A stretch of DNA of 64,000 nucleotides from Polychytrium aggregatum (taxonomy: Eukaryota > Chytridiomycota > Chytridiomycetes > Polychytriales). Position 1 is the stretch's first letter; every line of letters starts with the position of its first letter. Where the stretch lies: the NCBI RefSeq assembly GCF_025602895.1, contig NW_026516227.1, positions 496,001 through 560,000 on the forward strand, read 5' to 3'. This document shows positions 9,681 to 21,707 of the stretch, piece by piece. The notes beneath the pieces are model-generated. The model saw nothing but the letters and a program-made list of their open reading frames with translations. It was not told the DNA's origin and made no database searches. Both the position numbers and the translations under genes were made by a program.

Positions 9681-12029
9681 TTACAGCGGGAGCTGCTGCA
9701 GGAATCCCTCCGTCGTTCCCACGACAATGTTGCTGAGATCCCGCGGGAATCTCACGCACATGATGCCCATGTTGAAGACCCGGATTTGCCGGACCTGCGT
9801 AAAGTCCAGCGTCCGGAAGATCAGGACGTTGTTGTCGAACGAGCCCGTGGCAAAGTACTCGGCATCGCTTGAAAACGACACCGTGCAAGCCCACGACGGC
9901 GCCAGCGAGACGTGGTGCAGCTCCTTGCCCGTAAGGTAATCCGTCAGCCGCACGGTCATGTCCCGCGACGTCGACAGCAGCAGGTTGGCTCGGTGCAGGG
10001 CGAGGTCCAGAATGTAGTCACGGTGGTTCTCAAAGACTCGCGTGTGCGTGATGGAGCGCGAGTTCAGAATGATCCGCATGTCCCACAGGTAGATCTTCTT
10101 GTCGAGCCCGCCGCTGGCAATGTACCGGGCATCGAGCGAAAATCGCACGACCTTGACCCACTTTTGGTGCTTCTTGATCGTCGCCAGACAGTCTCCCGTG
10201 TTGAAATCCCAGATCCGGATGGTGCAGTCGGCCGATCCGGAGCAAATGTAGCGGCTATCGAAGCTGACGTCGCTCGAGTTGATGGCATCGCTGTGGCCAC
10301 TCAGGGTCTTTTCACAAGAGGCTGACTGCGAGTTCCAGACCTTGACGGTGCGGTCATACGACGACGACACGATAAAGGCGTCGTCCTTGGTGAAGTGGAC
10401 ATCCGTGACAATCGACTTGTGTCCGACGTACTGCGACAGACAGGTGTGTGGCGGGCGCAGGTCGTTGATCCGGATGATGCAGTCGTATCCACCCGTCAGC
10501 CAGATCGAAGGATCGAACTGGGAAAACTGAGCGCACTTGGTACCCTCCTTATGGGCCACAAGAAAGTTTGGAAACAGGTGGATGTCGGTGCCCATGAAGA
10601 GCTCGTGCAGCAGCGTGAACTTCTTGTATAGCTTGCGGATGCGGAACCGCGGCACCCGCCCGTCGGCGGCCCGGAGCTCCAAGATGGCCCGGATCTTGTT
10701 TTTCAGGCTGGAAAGTTCGTGCAGCTCAGCCAGGGTCAAGCCATCGGGTAGCTCGCGATGCAGCAGAATCCACACCGTCTTGAGGGTATTGGAGACAAAG
10801 TCCGAGCAAAGCTCCTGGGCGAGCCCAGAGAATTTGGCGTATCTATCTCTGTCGCCCAGCAGCTCGGCAAAGCCCAGGATGACAATGACATTGGTGATGC
10901 ACAGCAGCGTATAGTCGGTCGAGTGGTCGACCTCGACGTAGACGTGGTTGATGTCGCGCTGGACGGCCTTCTTGACATCCTCCTGGTCAGGTTTGCGCAT
11001 AAGGCCAAGTCCCGGCTTGCTGGCGAGCGAAAAGCCGCCTGTCTTGGTGTCCAGGCTTATGTTTTTCTGCTCAAAGAGCTCGGCAGAGCCTTCGTTGGAT
11101 GAGTGCTTGGCCTCACCCGGGGTCGTTATCGGACGCCCCGTGGACGGCCGGGTATGGTCTTCTCCGCTTGAAACCCGCGGGCTCCCGGCAATCCGGCCCT
11201 CCTCAGGCTGCATCATGGCTTGCTTGCCCAACTGGGGATCCTGGAGAGCGTCGAGATCCGAGTCGCGGCGATGCGGGGACTTGACCTTGCGTTCCTTGGG
11301 CTTGCTTTCGAGTTTGGTCGTGCGCCGAACAACCATTCCCTTCTTGCGGGTCGACTTGATGACCTCGTCGAACCCGTCCTGGTCCATCATGCCCTCCTCG
11401 CCATCGGAGGCAGTCTTCTCCGCGTCGTTTTCGCCCTCGTCTGAGGACGGGTTGTTGCGTTGCCAGATCTTCTCGACGTCCTGGCTGCCCGGGGTGGTTG
11501 GGTCAGTCGCCAAGGCAAAGTTGCCGGTCAGGGTCTTGAGGCCAGAGCCGACGCGCGGGATCTCTTCCTCAATGTCGAGGTAGTACTTCTTCAGCGCTCG
11601 TCGGGAGAGGCCCAAGAGCGTCTCGAACGTCTTGATGATGCGCTCGCACTCTGCCCGCTCGGTGGAGTCGTTCATGTCAATGTCGCGGGGCATCCGCTTC
11701 ATTCTCAGGCTTGCATCCTTTTTGCCCTTCCCGAGGCCGCCGTCGTCGGCGAAATTATTCGACAAAAGATCACCCGAGCCAAAGAGGATGCCATTGCTTT
11801 CGGAGTTGGCTTCCTCACTGACGTTCCAGCCGTAAAACCAGTCGCATAGCTGGTGGTATGCAGAGCGGTAGTCTGCGGACTCGAGATCGCGAAGATGAAA
11901 GTACTGAATCGCCGTGTCGAGGGACGACGAGCTCAGCGGATCGAACGATCGGAAGAGATGCTGCAGGAAGGGCACCTTGAGTTTGTGGCCGAGGACCATG
12001 AGGTCCTCCAGGGTTTTGAGGCACTCCAT
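9681..12029 (-). CDS. WD40-repeat protein, 782 aa, unassigned
   Basis: One uninterrupted frame from ATG at 12029, which is unusual in this intron-rich window. The N-terminal half (about residues 1-330) is unrecognised: an opening MECLKTLEDLMVLGHK, then an acidic and basic low-complexity linker. The second half holds at least seven WD repeats with clear GH...WD patterns, for example YVGHKSIVTDVHF, SSSYDRTVKVWNSQ, GSADCTIRIWDFNTGD and SGGLDKKIYLWDMR. These should fold as one beta-propeller scaffold. Best guess is a protein-interaction scaffold; a flagellar or ubiquitin-ligase adaptor role cannot be decided from sequence. The gene lies tandem to the carboxypeptidase on the same strand. Confidence 0.85.
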   Translation of the reverse strand: MECLKTLEDLMVLGHKLKVPFLQHLFRSFDPLSSSSLDTAIQYFHLRDLESADYRSAYHQLCDWFYGWNVSEEANSESNGILFGSGDLLSNNFADDGGLGKGKKDASLRMKRMPRDIDMNDSTERAECERIIKTFETLLGLSRRALKKYYLDIEEEIPRVGSGLKTLTGNFALATDPTTPGSQDVEKIWQRNNPSSDEGENDAEKTASDGEEGMMDQDGFDEVIKSTRKKGMVVRRTTKLESKPKERKVKSPHRRDSDLDALQDPQLGKQAMMQPEEGRIAGSPRVSSGEDHTRPSTGRPITTPGEAKHSSNEGSAELFEQKNISLDTKTGGFSLASKPGLGLMRKPDQEDVKKAVQRDINHVYVEVDHSTDYTLLCITNVIVILGFAELLGDRDRYAKFSGLAQELCSDFVSNTLKTVWILLHRELPDGLTLAELHELSSLKNKIRAILELRAADGRVPRFRIRKLYKKFTLLHELFMGTDIHLFPNFLVAHKEGTKCAQFSQFDPSIWLTGGYDCIIRINDLRPPHTCLSQYVGHKSIVTDVHFTKDDAFIVSSSYDRTVKVWNSQSASCEKTLSGHSDAINSSDVSFDSRYICSGSADCTIRIWDFNTGDCLATIKKHQKWVKVVRFSLDARYIASGGLDKKIYLWDMRIILNSRSITHTRVFENHRDYILDLALHRANLLLSTSRDMTVRLTDYLTGKELHHVSLAPSWACTVSFSSDAEYFATGSFDNNVLIFRTLDFTQVRQIRVFNMGIMCVRFPRDLSNIVVGTTEGFLQQLPL

Positions 12030-12503
12030 TTATATGGCAGTCGAGGCAATGCTACTTGCAGGAGCAGAGTCGAGCGTGTGGCGGACGGGAGCAGTGTGAT
12101 GAGCAGCCAAAGCGCCCCGATTGCAAGTGCGGCACAAGGTTGGTTAGAATCAGCCGCAGCGCATTGCAACCCATAGAATCGGCGAGCGGAATCGCCATCG
12201 GAGAACGAGCGAGCACTCAAAGGCGCACATACAGCGGCAAAAGTTCTATAAGCTTGGCTGCCCAAGGCTGTATTGACGAGGTGATCGCGACGCGAGAATG
12301 GGTGCAGACAAAGCACCGGACATAGATGAAGAGGGAGGGAAGGCGAGGGAGGGGAAGGGAAGGGAAGGAATCGTTGATTTGGCGCTTGTCGGATTCTGAT
12401 TATTTTTGGCGCGCAGTTTGGGAATAGTCAGCCATATCGCCGGATGGAAGGATGGCCCGACACGGCGATGGGGGCGCGGAATGGCGATGAGCATGGGCGC
12501 CGG
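12030..12503. other. Upstream region of the WD40 gene
   Basis: 474 bp between the WD40 start and the end of the CBS gene. It has a purine-rich stretch (12325-12370, agggaggga-type) and nothing else recognisable. Confidence 0.5.
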
Positions 12504-14534
12504 TCAGTAGTTGAGCATGTAATTCAGGATATCAGATGGGGTAATGACCCTGGTTGGGATGGCGCCGTCCTTGAGGAAGAAAATGTGATTGCGGACGTTC
12601 ACGACCATGGACCGCAGCAGGTTGCGGAGCGACATGCTGAACTCGCCACAGATTTCGCTCTCCTGGAAAGCGCGCAGCCGGATCGTGCTTAGAAATGGAG
12701 GCGATGGCTCTGCAGGCAGCGATGCAGGCAGCGATGCAAGTCTCCAGGAATGCGAGCAAGCGGTGCGAGCATACATAGTGTTTCTTCACAAACGCTTTGG
12801 CATTCAAATGCATGTCTTGTAGATCGTCCTCGGTAAGGAACTGTAATCAAGGCGCCTCAGTCCCGGTTCCATGATGCAGGGTGTGCCGATCAGACAAGCA
12901 CCGCATGAATCGCCAGAATGCAGCGCCACCGAATATACCTTGACCGACTTGAGACTGAGACTGCCTGTCATCGCCTGGTTGATGTTGATGATGGGCAGCG
13001 CCGTGAAGCCACTCCGAATCATTTCCTGGTACGCCTCTGTAAGCGTTGCGTCCTCCTGCAGGCAGTGAACCGGCGAGGTTCCGTAAAACTTGAGCCTCGT
13101 CAGCGGTTCGTCGGGGCTCGGGTGTCTGCCGAAATGGCACACTTGGTTAGTCTACGCTTGGGATGAACACGGGGGCGATCGGATCTCACTCCGACAGCAT
13201 GAGCTTCACTCCGGCAGCATGAGCTCCACCCGGTAGCATGCGTCCCACCCGGCAGCATCGAGCCCCCGACGCTGCAGCTGACCAGTCGCTGCGGCTGCCT
13301 CGCGGACACTGCCAGCCAGAGGAAGCTGACTTACAGGGTATCCAGATTCAGCAGCATGAACTCGACAATATTCATCTGCGAGATTATGTGCAGCAGCTCG
13401 CCGTCAGAGTCCACCAGGGCGAGCCGATGGCTCTTGTTGTTCTGCAGCATGGGAATGACGGCGCGGATGGTTGTTCGCTCGTGGACGGTGATGGTTGGAT
13501 TCCGACCCGAATAATCTTTTGTCCAGAGCGGCCGTGTCCAAGACAGCAAAGGCATTGTGGTGAGCTGGCTATTCGGCCTCAGAGTCGAGACCATCGATCC
13601 AGTTGCGTCGCCCAGCACAGCTGATCCAGCCGCTACATACTCGCCAGCTTGCTGCATGGGACATTGAGGATCCTGTTCTTTTGCTTCTGGAGCTCGTCAG
13701 CCGACAGGCCGTGTGCGCACTCAAGCTGGAGGTGTGCCAAAGCAGCATGAGTCAGATATGCTCAACCAACAGCCAGCGGCATCACTCGTCTATGAGACGC
13801 ATCCGGGCCGCCTCACTGACAAGCCAGCGGTGCACTTGGATGCGACTCAACCCACCAGATACTTGCACTAGATCCCGGAGGGTGCCGGGGGGTAGAGCGG
13901 AGGGCAAACGAGCGGGTGAGTGGGTGGAACTCGCCGACTTCTCCCTTGCCAAAGTGAGAATCAGGCGTGGCCGACCTGACCATTATACATCCGCATGGAG
14001 CATTATGAAGACAGAGGCTGTGCAGATCCAATCAGTTCCAAGCAGATCCCATACTGCGAAACACACTTACGATATCGACGATATCTACAAGCTGGAACTC
14101 TGGTGGGAGAAGGGAGTCGATGCGGCCGGGTAAGCTCACAGGTTGGAACACAGTGTCGCCTCGGAGGAGCAGAGACGAAGGCTTCCACCACAGAGCAGCG
14201 AGACAGGTGCAACGGACTTGCCATTGTTGGGCCAGCATATAGGCGCCGAGGATATGTTCTTGCTGCGAAATTTCTGAGCAAACAGCAGGCATGAGACCCG
14301 AGACGTGCTTGAGCCAATCCATTCGCATCGACAGAGTCACACCGGAGGCCGCCGGGACATGCGTGCATCGGGCAGGACGGTGCAAGTGGCCAGGCTCACC
14401 CGCAAGCAGCTCAGAAGGGTGTCGCTCGGCAGTAGACGGACGAGCGGCTTGTTGAGAGGGAGCACCTCGGCGATGGTGCGTCCAAGGAGATGCTCCCGGA
14501 CTTCAGGGGTGAAGTAGCTCTGTGTGCCGCCCAT
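12504..14534 (-). CDS. CBS-domain protein, AMPK gamma/SNF4-like
   Basis: Start ATG at 14534 (MGGTQSYFTPEVREHLLG), exon 1 to 14400, then roughly eight short exons down to TGA at 12504-12506. Several junctions are uncertain. CBS-like elements in order: LLPSDTLLSCLR..ISSAPI, QLVDIVDI, then TITVHERTTIRAVIPML with HRLALVDSDGELLHIIS, then DATLTEAYQEMIRSGFTALPII, and SLRNLLRSMVVNVRNHIFF with RVITPSDILNYML at the end. This gives about four CBS motifs, i.e. two Bateman modules, as in AMPK gamma subunits, which bind AMP/ATP and tune the kinase. The kinase link is inference; it could instead be a stand-alone CBS nucleotide sensor. It sits between the WD40 gene and ARMC3 on the same strand. Confidence 0.75.
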
Positions 14535-15075
14535 CTTGGCGCTGCGAGGGAGGCTGGTGGCGGTGGTGATGCCGATACGGGTTTGCTGGGTGGGCTGCGA
14601 CGATGCCCGGCGATGGCGGCAGCTGGGTGGGAGGACCAGCAGGCCGTCGAGATGAAGTCGAACCAGCCAAGACCCGGGGCCAACACGCGGCACAAACAAC
14701 AGCGCGAGCACCTAGTGCCTGGCATGGTCGCCACAAACCCCGGCATCGTTCTTTGCTGCTTTGACGAGCGCTGTCGATCGTATTCTGAAACGAGACACCT
14801 TCACACGCAGATGGCTTGTGGATCGGTTGATGTTGACCGATCTGGCTGGACGGCTTTGATCGGCACCCAAACCAGCAATTTCTCTCTTTGCCCTGCGCCT
14901 TCCTCACTCGCTCAGGGAAATGACTAGATCCACTCGGCTTGGTGTGTGATATGGTTGTCGGAATGGGACGATGTATCTCATTTTTTCCTTAACACGCTGT
15001 ATCTGTATTCAGGTCCCACGAGCGGCAACGGCCATCTCATATCGCCTCCGCTGCCTCGCTTCGCACAGCTCGTCT
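14535..15075. other. Upstream region of the CBS gene
   Basis: 541 bp with no convincing coding frame, TATA box or repeat. It presumably holds the CBS-gene promoter. Confidence 0.4.
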
Positions 15076-15651
15076 TCACAAGATGTACTGGTCCATAACC
15101 CGCGCAGAGCCACGACGGGCTATGTTTTCGGAGCTGTAGTAGCATTCGCCGGCATGCTCAACCGACGGCGCATAGACCGCACCGCTCGACTCGAGCAGCT
15201 CGGCACAGGAGCGCACTTGGCGGTCAGGCTCTTGGTGTGCCAAGGCCGAGTTGGGCAGACCCCAGATTCTTTCAACCCGAGCGATGGTCACGGCCAGGGA
15301 GTGTGGAAGGTTGGTATGGACCATTGGTGCAATCAGATCCAGCGACTCTGCGCGGGTGCTGGACGTCGGCTGAAGACAAGTGCAGCGGTATCGGGTCTGA
15401 GGGGTCCACCGAGAGCCGATTGACGAAGCCGTCGAGGCCCTTGGACTTGCGAGACTCAGATACGACGACGAGTCCTGCTTGGAGTCATGGCGCGTGAGCC
15501 AGGGCTTTGAGTCGGTTCGGGCCTTATCCTGCAAGACTCGCATGCTCATGACGTTGATCGTGTCCAAGAGTTGGTCCAGGAAGGCGCTTGGGAGGCTTGT
15601 GTTCATAGACTCGGTAGTTACAGCGATAGATAGTTTGGGCGGGTGCTCGAA
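15076..15651 (-). CDS. Doubtful hypothetical ORF
   Basis: An open minus-strand frame ends at 15076; the likely ATG within it begins MNTSLPSAFLDQLLDTINVM. It looks amphipathic and protein-like at both ends (also RIWGLPNSALAHQEPDR and YAPSVEHAGECYYSSENIAR). It matches no family I recognise. It lies between the CBS gene start and the ARMC3 stop. It could be a small gene, an extra 3' exon, or a chance frame in GC-rich DNA. No promoter or intron evidence decides this. Confidence 0.3.
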   Translation of the reverse strand, partial: FEHPPKLSIAVTTESMNTSLPSAFLDQLLDTINVMSMRVLQDKARTDSKPWLTRHDSKQDSSSYLSLASPRASTASSIGSRWTPQTRYRCTCLQPTSSTRAESLDLIAPMVHTNLPHSLAVTIARVERIWGLPNSALAHQEPDRQVRSCAELLESSGAVYAPSVEHAGECYYSSENIARRGSARVMDQYIL

Positions 15652-15666
15652 GCGTCGGACATGCAA

Positions 15667-16132
15667 GCAAGGGTTTTTGGCAAAGGCAGATGATACTTTG
15701 GACCATACGTGCTGGCGACCCCATCCGGAGTATTGACGTCGCCGTCTGCATTGTGTCGTTGGATTGTGTCATTTGGATACCGACAAACCAATCACCCTGA
15801 CGCAGTGACGGCATCATCCGAGCCGCGCGGATATGAATACAGGGCCAACCTGGCTGGATTGATGCTGTGGTCTTGATCAGTGATGGTCTCGATGACCATG
15901 ATCGCAGTGAATGCCAAGCTAGATACCACCGATTGTGGAAATGAATGGCTGATATACCGAGATCATGCTCGGACATCAAAGTACTCGGAGCGAACGAGTC
16001 GTTCGGCCTCGAGGCACCGTGAGCACAACCAGTGGATGAGGCATTGTGAATGACAAGTGTGTATGTATTCGTATCCAAAACAGAACCTATCGGAGGCAAA
16101 CACGTATCCCGTTTCGCTTCGTGAGCACTGGT
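15667..16132. other. 3' flank of ARMC3
   Basis: 466 bp with no supported gene, repeat or RNA. Confidence 0.4.
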
Positions 16133-19100
16133 TCAACTCATGCGCTGGTACTCGTCGGCATCGGGGCTACCAAGGGGAAGCAGTCGGCCGGGGTGATGCA
16201 TCAGATCCACAATGGCGTGGTCGATTTCAGAGTCCTCCTCAAGGTGAACGGTCAAGACCGGCGTTGTGTCGGCGGTGCTGTGGGATCGACTGGCGGTCAC
16301 CAAGCCGCCTCCGCGCTGGCTGCCGGCCGAAGACTGCCGGGCATCTGATCGCTGACTCCCGGCACTGGTGACAGAACGGGCGCCTGTATTCTTGGGAACC
16401 GTCACCAGTTGCCGTAGAGACAGTGCCTTCATATCGACTACATTCCAGCCGCGGTTGTAGTGCCCACGAACCAGAGTGCAGGGGCCAAGCCCGATCCGAT
16501 CGCACAAGGCCTTGAAGAGAAGCGCTCTGTGGTAGAAGATCCCTTGGCTGATCGATCCAATGGGCAGGACATTGGTACCGAGCTTGAGCTTTGTCTGGGT
16601 GATCTTGAACTTGTATGGTGCCTCGCTGAGCCGGTCGACGTCGATGGGGCCGCCCATGGCATTCGACACAATGCGGGCGATGTATTCGATTCTGCCGCGT
16701 CGGTTGAGTTTCTCAAGGACGCCCTCCCGGCGAGCTTCTTGAATCAGACTCTCAAAGGCTGGATCTTGGGTGGCATCGACGAGAATCACCTCGCGCCGCT
16801 TGTCTACCGCCTGAGCGGTGAGATCCATAATCGACGGGAAAGTTGCGATGGCATCGAGGTTGGGGCCAGCCGAACCCATGTCAAAAAAGCCGTCGCGGAT
16901 GATGTTGTCTCTGGTAAGCTCGTTCTTGAGCCAGTACTTTGCCGAAAGCTCTGGATCATCCACAGTCCCACGGTCCCACAGCCACACGGCCGAGCAAAGG
17001 AGTCAGTTTCGAGGACTTGTGGGTGCGAGGGCACACGGCAGATGTACAAGTTGACGCACAACATGCAGATCCTGCCCAGACGACCACAGTGATTATCGGA
17101 ACTGGCGCCGACATGGACTTACGGTGATTGAGTAACTTTTCCAGGGCATCGCTGGCAAATTTGACTGCGTTCTTGGTGGCATCCCGACTGAGCGCCAGCA
17201 AGGCCTCGATCCCGCCGAGCTGGCAGGCAATAACAGCGTTCGGCTCTGGAATCCCCAGAGTCCATGGCAGCATCAGAGGCGAATCAGACAAGGTTCTGCT
17301 GGTACGGAGCGAGGGCAGCGTTCCAGAAAGCTCAAACCTAAACCACACATACCGTACTGGGCTGCATTTGCGATCGCGTATGCAACATTACGACAGACGT
17401 TGATCTCCCTGGACTTGAGGAGTTCAACCAGCCGCGCAATTGTGATGTCCTTGCTGACAGCGAGGCGTCCTTCGGCTGAAGCAGCCGGGTTTGTGGGTTG
17501 TTGTAGTTAGATAGGCGGTTCAATACAGCGAGACAGTTTTTGCGCCAACGATATGGTGGTTTGACGAGCTGTCCGTTTGGACGGAGCATGGAGCTTTCGA
17601 GTTGGCCAAGCCTGTCCCTCGTTCACCTGTCGTCGCAGTCGAGGGTGATGCACAGGCATTGACTCGCCGCCCCCTATGCAGCGGCTCAAACGCTTCAGCA
17701 TACCTTCTTGGAGACATCGTGCCAGGGCCAAGGCCGCCGCCGTCTGGATCTTGGGGTCGTCCCGGGTCAAGTCTGAAACCAAGGCAAGTGAGGCCCCGAG
17801 CTTGACGATCTCTGCACGATTGGTGGCTGCAATCGGAACGGTTCATCATGTCAGTCAGCAAGAACACCTTCCTTTCTATTTCCACATCGAGCAGGATGAA
17901 GCGGCGGAGAATTGCAAGACTCGTTCGAGCGGTGTTGGCAAAATCAGGGCCCCGCTTCCACAGTTGCTGGCAAGATGCATTTACTTACTGTCTTCAGAGA
18001 GATTGGAGATGCACTCGGCTGCATTTGCAACTGTCTGCGAGTCTTCGTATCCCAGGAGCTTGACAACAGGCGAAAGGCCGTCGAGGGACTTGACTCGTGA
18101 TCGAATCTTGGCTGTCGTATCAAGGGGTGGTGGTTAGAGCCGCAGTCCGAACGGTCACGTCGATTCGCATTTTAGCACTGTGAGGAATCGCATCGAGTGA
18201 CATGTGTTGCACGACACTGAGTCTGGCAAGATGCCAGATATCGCTCGCCGTATGAATTGGCTCTGCGCGATGCGTCGGAATGGAATGACGACTCACCAGA
18301 GAGGCACAGGCTCGAGAGTGCTGCAACGCTTTGTCGGACAACATCCGCATCTTCGCCTGCCATGTTTTTGATCATGATCTCGACAACGCCGAGCTTGTTG
18401 AGCTCAATCTGGTTGATTTCTGAGGAGAAGCGATGTGCGGATGGCGTTAGTCTTGTGCGGCTCGGGACCATATTTGTCTCCACGACGTCGAGATCGAGCC
18501 ACAAATGGCCAGAGACGGCCCCGAAACTGACCTGTCTGCGCCAGCGCTGCGATTGCCATGGCGGCATGGCTGACGACTCCAGGATCAGCGTGTCCAAGAT
18601 TCGAAACGAGAGCCGATAGCGCCCCCATCTCCCGCAGGTAGTTCTGGTTGCGCTCTGGATGCGTTTGTGATGAAGGCACCACGGCATTGTGAGAAGCAAT
18701 TGGATCATCCGCACATTCCGACCCCTGGCACGGAGAGTGCCGAGTCATGATACCCTTCGACATACCGATCTTGGCGGCCTCGCAAATTGCAATCGACGCA
18801 TTCTTCCTGGCGCGAATATCTTCGACGCTCAAGAACTTTGTCAGCGGCTGAAGACCTCCGAGCTCTGCAAACACATTGGCGGTTTCGTCTGCAGGGCAGA
18901 GCATCAAAGTCGTCAGTGTGGCAAGGGATTATGAGTACTCTCGGCAGAAGCTGCTGCCAATTAGGCTGCTCGCAATCAGGCGGTTGCGTACTTTCTTTCA
19001 AACAGTTGGCGAGGCAGTGGAGCATCAAATAGTGCAGATCGGGGAGATCCTGGGCTGTTAGGTCTATCAGCCGCTTGACCCCGTTGACTCGTCGGATTTC

Positions 19101-20702
19101 AGTTCGGCTTGCGTCTGGTTGGGGGCGGTCACGGTTGGAGCAGAGAGATCGAGGATGTCGACGCTCATCAGTGATAAAGCATCGAACTGGACGCAAGCCC
19201 CTTTCGTTTGTATCATCGCCTGCTCTCCTGCTCATTGAACCGACTCTTGGGGCTATCGCGATACATACAGTCTTCAGCGCACTTGATGAGAGCATTGAGG
19301 GCATTTTCCTGAATCTCTTTGAACTCTGAGCCCAGGAGCTCGAGGAGGGGAATGAGGCCGCCGACATATCGAACCTCGGTCCGATTTGAGACTGAGCCCA
19401 TGCAGTTCGTCGCATACAAGGACGAGTGTTTGGCAATGTCGTCGCCGAGAAGCAATCAGAAGCGAATGAGCGACTGTGGATTCGCGGAGGAGCAACAACG
19501 GGGCAGCCTGAGGGTCGTTGTTTGGATGCGCCCCTCATTCGTTGCTGCTGCTCAGGAACGCCGGTTCCTTTGCGCCGCAACCCTGACATCGATTGCTGAA
19601 ACATACAGTCGTCCAGGAGCGCAGAGAGGGCGTATCCGGCGTTCTTCTTGGCATCGGGATCCGCAACCTCGAGCAGCTTGACGAGAGCCTTGATGCCGCC
19701 GTACCGTCGGATATCGGATTTGTTAGCGACTGCCACACGAACAGAGGACGGGACCAGTGAGTACTTGTGCGGCATAGCCAGCATATGCACTCGGTATCAA
19801 CCAACAGGACTCGACCGAAGCAGACCAGGGCATCTGAGTGGATCAGGGAGCAAAGTCGCCTTACAGTCGCGAGCCAGATTGGCGATAGAGAAGGCTGCTT
19901 CGTCTTGGATCTCTGGGGGCTCCTCGGTCGAGAGAAGGGCGATGAGGGTCTTGAGGAGATGCGGCTGCCTCATCTCGGGATGAAAGTCAGCTATACAATC
20001 GCAGTGGGAAAGGCGGTCGGGAGCGTCGGGATGAGGAGAACGCAGCGATGGAATTGTGATGTCGCCGTCAGGGCGGTGTGGTTATGAAGGTTGAGTAAGT
20101 TGGCCGAAACGTCCCCAGGGCGCAACCCGAAGAGCATCGAAGCGTCGGCGGTATGCATCATTAATCGAGGGTGAGAGCAAAGCCAAGCCGCCAATGCGAA
20201 TCTGCATGCACGCCAGACAGGCGTGAAGCGAGCTTACTGGGCGATAGCTCTGTTGTCGCCGCGATGGCAGCCACAGCGGCCTTGCGGATGGAAATGTCCT
20301 TGGACGCCGAGAGCTCCAGAAACGGCTTCAGCACCGAAAGCGACAGCAGCTGCAGCCGGTGCTTTGAAGCTGAGACAAGTTGAGGAATGGCAGAGTGTCC
20401 GAAGGAGAAACGTTTATGAGAAGCAATTCAGTCGGAGGTTGCGGAGTCAGCGGACTGAAGGCATATTGCGGGACTGAAGGCATATTGCGGGACTGAAGAG
20501 ACCGACGGACCGACGGAGCCAGCGAACGCCGCGGGGACAGAGAGCAATCGGTACCTGCTTCCGCATACTTGGTCAGGGCTTCGATCGAGCTGAGGCAGAC
20601 GGCCGGCTCGGGCGAGGCAAGAAGCAGGATCAAGGTGCGAACGTCGGTGACGCCAAAGTTGGACGTATCGCAGTGGGTGCTCTGGTGATGGGGCGATATC
20701 AT
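16133..20702 (-). CDS. ARMC3: Armadillo-repeat protein with C-terminal EDR1-type domain, ARMC3 homologue
   Basis: A multi-exon gene, about 12 or more exons, many holding roughly one ARM repeat each. Recognisable repeats, N to C: VTDVRTLILLLASPEPAVCL; SVLKPFLELSASKDISIRK; LLKTLIALLSTEEPPEIQDE; GGIKALVKLLEVADPDAKK; GGLIPLLELLGSEFKEIQEN; GGLQPLTKFLSVEDIRARK; LGVVEIMIKNMAGEDADVV; GGIEALLALSRDATKNAVKF. The last exon (16950-16133) holds the EDR1-like domain: NIIRDGFFDMG, then GSISQGIFYHRALLFKALCD, RIGLGPCTLVRGHYNRGWN and the terminus IVDLMHHPGRLLPLGSPDAD. That order is specific to ARMC3, a cilium/sperm-flagellum-associated protein in animals. In a fungus this implies a flagellated zoospore stage. 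The start at 20702 is the first plausible ATG and could be preceded by a short exon. Confidence 0.87.
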
Positions 20703-21707
20703 GGCGTTGAGTGGTTGTGGGAAGCGAAATGCCAGCGTCGGGCATCAGGCCGGTGGAGCAAGGGGCCCTCGAGAAGTGCTCGGCTTTACCCTCAGCCTCT
20801 GCAGGCAGGGCACATCGCCCAGCATCTGCACGCCCGGCGATTCGAGCGGCTTCCCCAAGAGATATGTAGCACTGCTCTGACTCGAGCAGCATATCGACGT
20901 GGTGATGCAGCATCACCGCGAACGAGACCAGACCCGACCAATGCGTCGCGTCAGTAACCCACCGCTGAATCAGCCATCCAGAGAGATGATTGCGCTTGGA
21001 GAGGCAGCGGCGGTGCGCTTCGGGCGGCTCGCGATATGTTGGGGGCTGAAGGTGGTGGTGAATGGCGGCCGGGAGAGGCAGCGATCCAGGATCCGGCAGG
21101 GTCGTGAGAAGAGCGAGGGGATATCAAGAGTAGCGTGGCAATGATCGAGGGTGCGGATCCATCGATCGAGAGGGCGCAATCAGCATGGGCCTGCACCCTC
21201 CGAAATATGTCGGCCACGAGTGTCTGTGACGTCACCCGACCCCAGCGGCAAGGCCAAATCACTCAGGCCCTTCCCTCTTGATCACAGGGACATTTGCACA
21301 AAGCCTCCATTGTCTGAGCCTTGGATATGCACATATGTTGCATTGCTGTGCTGTCTCTGCGTAGAACCACCACGCACTTTCTCTTGCCTGCGACGCATCA
21401 AAGCCGCTAAGAAGATCGTCAAAGACCCACGGAGCCCGTCGAGAGTGCGAACGGAGCCCTGCCGACCGAAACCCTTGCCCACCCAGCCCCGAGCACCTTC
21501 GGACAGCCTATCGATCGACTTTCCAGTTCAGTCCGACGCAACACCCTCGAAAGCAATCCACGACAGAGCGAACCCGTCGGGACTTTCAGCGACTCTGAGG
21601 ATATATGGACAGAGCGTCCGCCAAGGCTAGCCGCGACCGATTGTCCACCAATAGCAACGAGCACCCAACACCGAAGCAAACCCAATACTGATCGTCCGCG
21701 CACCAAA
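20703..21707. promoter_or_regulatory. Divergent upstream region ARMC3 / ADF-H gene
   Basis: About 1 kb without a supported gene. It is open in several frames because it is GC-rich, but no family signature is visible. It must contain promoters for both flanking genes. Confidence 0.5.
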
